This document shows, piece by piece, positions 4,358 through 5,622 of a stretch of DNA of 5,622 nucleotides (positions are counted from its first letter, which is position 1; each line of letters begins with the position of its first letter). A model generated the notes under the pieces. It saw only the letters and a program-made list of their open reading frames with translations, ran no database searches and was not told where the DNA came from. The position numbers and the translations under genes were made by a program. Source of the DNA: Clostridiaceae bacterium (GTDB lineage Bacteria > Bacillota > Clostridia > DSM-8532); assembly GCA_012842645.1 (NCBI GenBank), contig DUSJ01000294.1, positions 1 through 5,622 on the forward strand. Reading direction: 5' to 3'.

Positions 4358-5622
4358 TTACCTGCACAGGACAATCTGCTGCGAAATATCGGAGAAAATC
4401 TCCATGCCGGGGGTTTCCGAAACATGTATGACGTCGGGGTATGTTTTGCAGTCCGGCAGAAGGAATTCCAGCAGGTTTTCATTTTCCAGGATCCGCTGGC
4501 GGTTGAACACGACATCCTTATGTCCTTCGATTATAGCCACGTAAAAGATTCCTGATTCCACCAGGTCGAGGAAGAAATGGCTTCCATAGGACAGTTCGGG
4601 CATGAAGCCCGCTTCAGCCGACGACACCTCACAGATGACCGACATGTTGCATATCTCCGAGAAATGGGCGGGAACTCCCAAAGATGGCGTAGTCGTTCCC
4701 CATCTTCCGGGGCCAACCAGGATATTGCTTTTGCCTTTCAGCTTCATATTTATCTGGCCTATCTGCCTTGCGACCGCATACTTTTCCTGTTCATTCAGCA
4801 TGGAATACGCCCTGGCATCCACATAAACCACATAGTCGACAGGAAGGCGTATGTTCCCTCCCATGAAATTGCCTTTTACAACGAAAAAGCATTCATCCCT
4901 GTCGACATCCGGTATCCCTGGCGCCCTGCCCGGGCCCCTGGTCTGCAGCGGCCGGCATTGCAGCAGGTTTATCCTGAACCTGTCGTCTTTGGTGAAATTG
5001 GCTGTGAACTCGATATCCACCGGATGATCATAGACCCTGGACAAAAGCGCAAGCATCCTTCTCATCACAGCGGGAAATCCGGTACGTCCCAGCAGTTTAT
5101 TGAAATCATATATGTATGACCTGATGCTTCCTGTATATCCCAGTTCCCGGAGCCTGCTTGCCGTCTGGAAGTCGGGACTCACGAACAGTTCCTTGTCAGC
5201 CTTTATGTTACGGGAAAAAATACTGTCAAGGTCTACGCTCACCAGCCTGTTTTCCTTCAGTGATATGACATCTGCTCCATGCTGGGAATACTTTTTCCTG
5301 TCTTCGAGGGTCATGGGCGGAATCCTCATAGGATCGTCAAGGCATACCATCCTTGCATAATCGCCTGATTCCCTGTCTACCGCCCTTGTCCCGAGGCCGA
5401 ATACCAGGCGAAGCATCCCTGCGTCCATATCTATACTCTTATCCCAAACATAAAGGTTTGTAGAGTTGCCTACGCCGGCCAAATGCGGGAAAAACCAGTC
5501 CCCGTGCTGGTCGCCTGAAACACGCTGGACAAGGATGGCCATTTGCTCGTCAAGCCCGGCAAGTCCCCTGTTCATCCTGTAGGCAAGCGCATCCTCGTTC
5601 ATTGAGCTGGCATAAACGGTCT
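4358..5622 (-). CDS. PEP/pyruvate-binding (PPDK_N-like) protein, 3' part; 5' end outside window
   Basis: The frame stays open through the right edge: TVYASS precedes the first in-window Met (5602), and VYASSMNEDALAYR is internal family sequence, so the true start lies beyond 5622. Numbered from that Met, residues 1-222 match the C-terminal half of the ATP-grasp nucleotide-binding domain of PEP synthase and pyruvate phosphate dikinase: ILVQRVSGDQHGDWFFP (23-39), LVFGLGTRAVDR (66-77), DIEFT (196-200) and the closing INLLQCRPLQTR (211-222). In true dikinases a phosphohistidine swivel domain and a PEP-binding barrel follow. Here there are instead about 190 residues (223-414) with a different conserved look: GNFMGGN (244-250), NILVGPGRWGTTTPSLGVP (293-311) and SYGSHFFLDLVESG (338-351). 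It is therefore probably not a dikinase but one of the long clostridial proteins annotated only as PEP/pyruvate-binding domain proteins, of unknown reaction. It is soluble, with no membrane segment seen. Confidence 0.82.
   Translation of the reverse strand, partial: TVYASSMNEDALAYRMNRGLAGLDEQMAILVQRVSGDQHGDWFFPHLAGVGNSTNLYVWDKSIDMDAGMLRLVFGLGTRAVDRESGDYARMVCLDDPMRIPPMTLEDRKKYSQHGADVISLKENRLVSVDLDSIFSRNIKADKELFVSPDFQTASRLRELGYTGSIRSYIYDFNKLLGRTGFPAVMRRMLALLSRVYDHPVDIEFTANFTKDDRFRINLLQCRPLQTRGPGRAPGIPDVDRDECFFVVKGNFMGGNIRLPVDYVVYVDARAYSMLNEQEKYAVARQIGQINMKLKGKSNILVGPGRWGTTTPSLGVPAHFSEICNMSVICEVSSAEAGFMPELSYGSHFFLDLVESGIFYVAIIEGHKDVVFNRQRILENENLLEFLLPDCKTYPDVIHVSETPGMEIFSDISQQIVLCR

Noticed and set aside
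4531..5119. Reading frames on both strands overlapping the PPDK_N-like gene
   Set aside because: They overlap a frame with clear ATP-grasp motifs and show only arginine/serine-rich shadow composition.
5600..5602. The ATG at 5602 as the true start of the PPDK_N-like gene
   Set aside because: The frame is open to the window edge and the preceding VYASS belongs to the conserved motif, so this Met is internal.

Overview
The window looks like a chromosomal segment from a member of Bacillota, most likely class Clostridia. The reasons are an RNase III gene directly followed by a short Elp3-like radical SAM gene, a stand-alone KdpD-type universal stress domain, strong GGAGG-type ribosome binding sites with TTG and GTG starts, and a GGGACGGTTCC-type palindromic repeat of a kind common in clostridial genomes. 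No species can be named from this alone.

Layout, left to right. Positions 1-58 may hold the last codons of a plus-strand gene. Positions 46-142 are an AT-rich regulatory region with a perfect 20-bp inverted repeat and a second 7-bp palindrome, each touching a TATAAT box. They precede a small plus-strand universal-stress-like gene (143-547). From 560 onward everything is on the minus strand. Read in the direction of transcription the order is: the 3' part of a PEP/pyruvate-binding-domain (PPDK_N-like) protein running in from the right edge (5622-4358); a 284-bp gap with several inverted repeats, a tandem REP-like element and a probable promoter; rnc with a TTG start (4073-3354); an Elp3-like radical SAM gene (3333-2317); the alpha subunit of a class I fumarase-type hydro-lyase (2298-1456); and rsmI (1396-560). 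The last four genes are 20, 18 and 59 bp apart and probably form one operon read from the promoter near 4104. The plus-strand gene and rsmI converge across only 12 bp.

Functionally, three of the four operon genes concern RNA: RNase III for rRNA/mRNA processing, an Elp3-like enzyme probably for tRNA modification, and RsmI for 16S rRNA C1402 ribose methylation. The fumarase alpha subunit is the metabolic outsider, and its beta partner is not in the window. I found no clear evidence of a new multi-gene system. The items most worth a second look are the double-palindrome promoter, the orphan fumarase alpha subunit, the nested REP-like hairpin, and the PPDK_N-like protein whose C-terminal part is not a dikinase catalytic domain.
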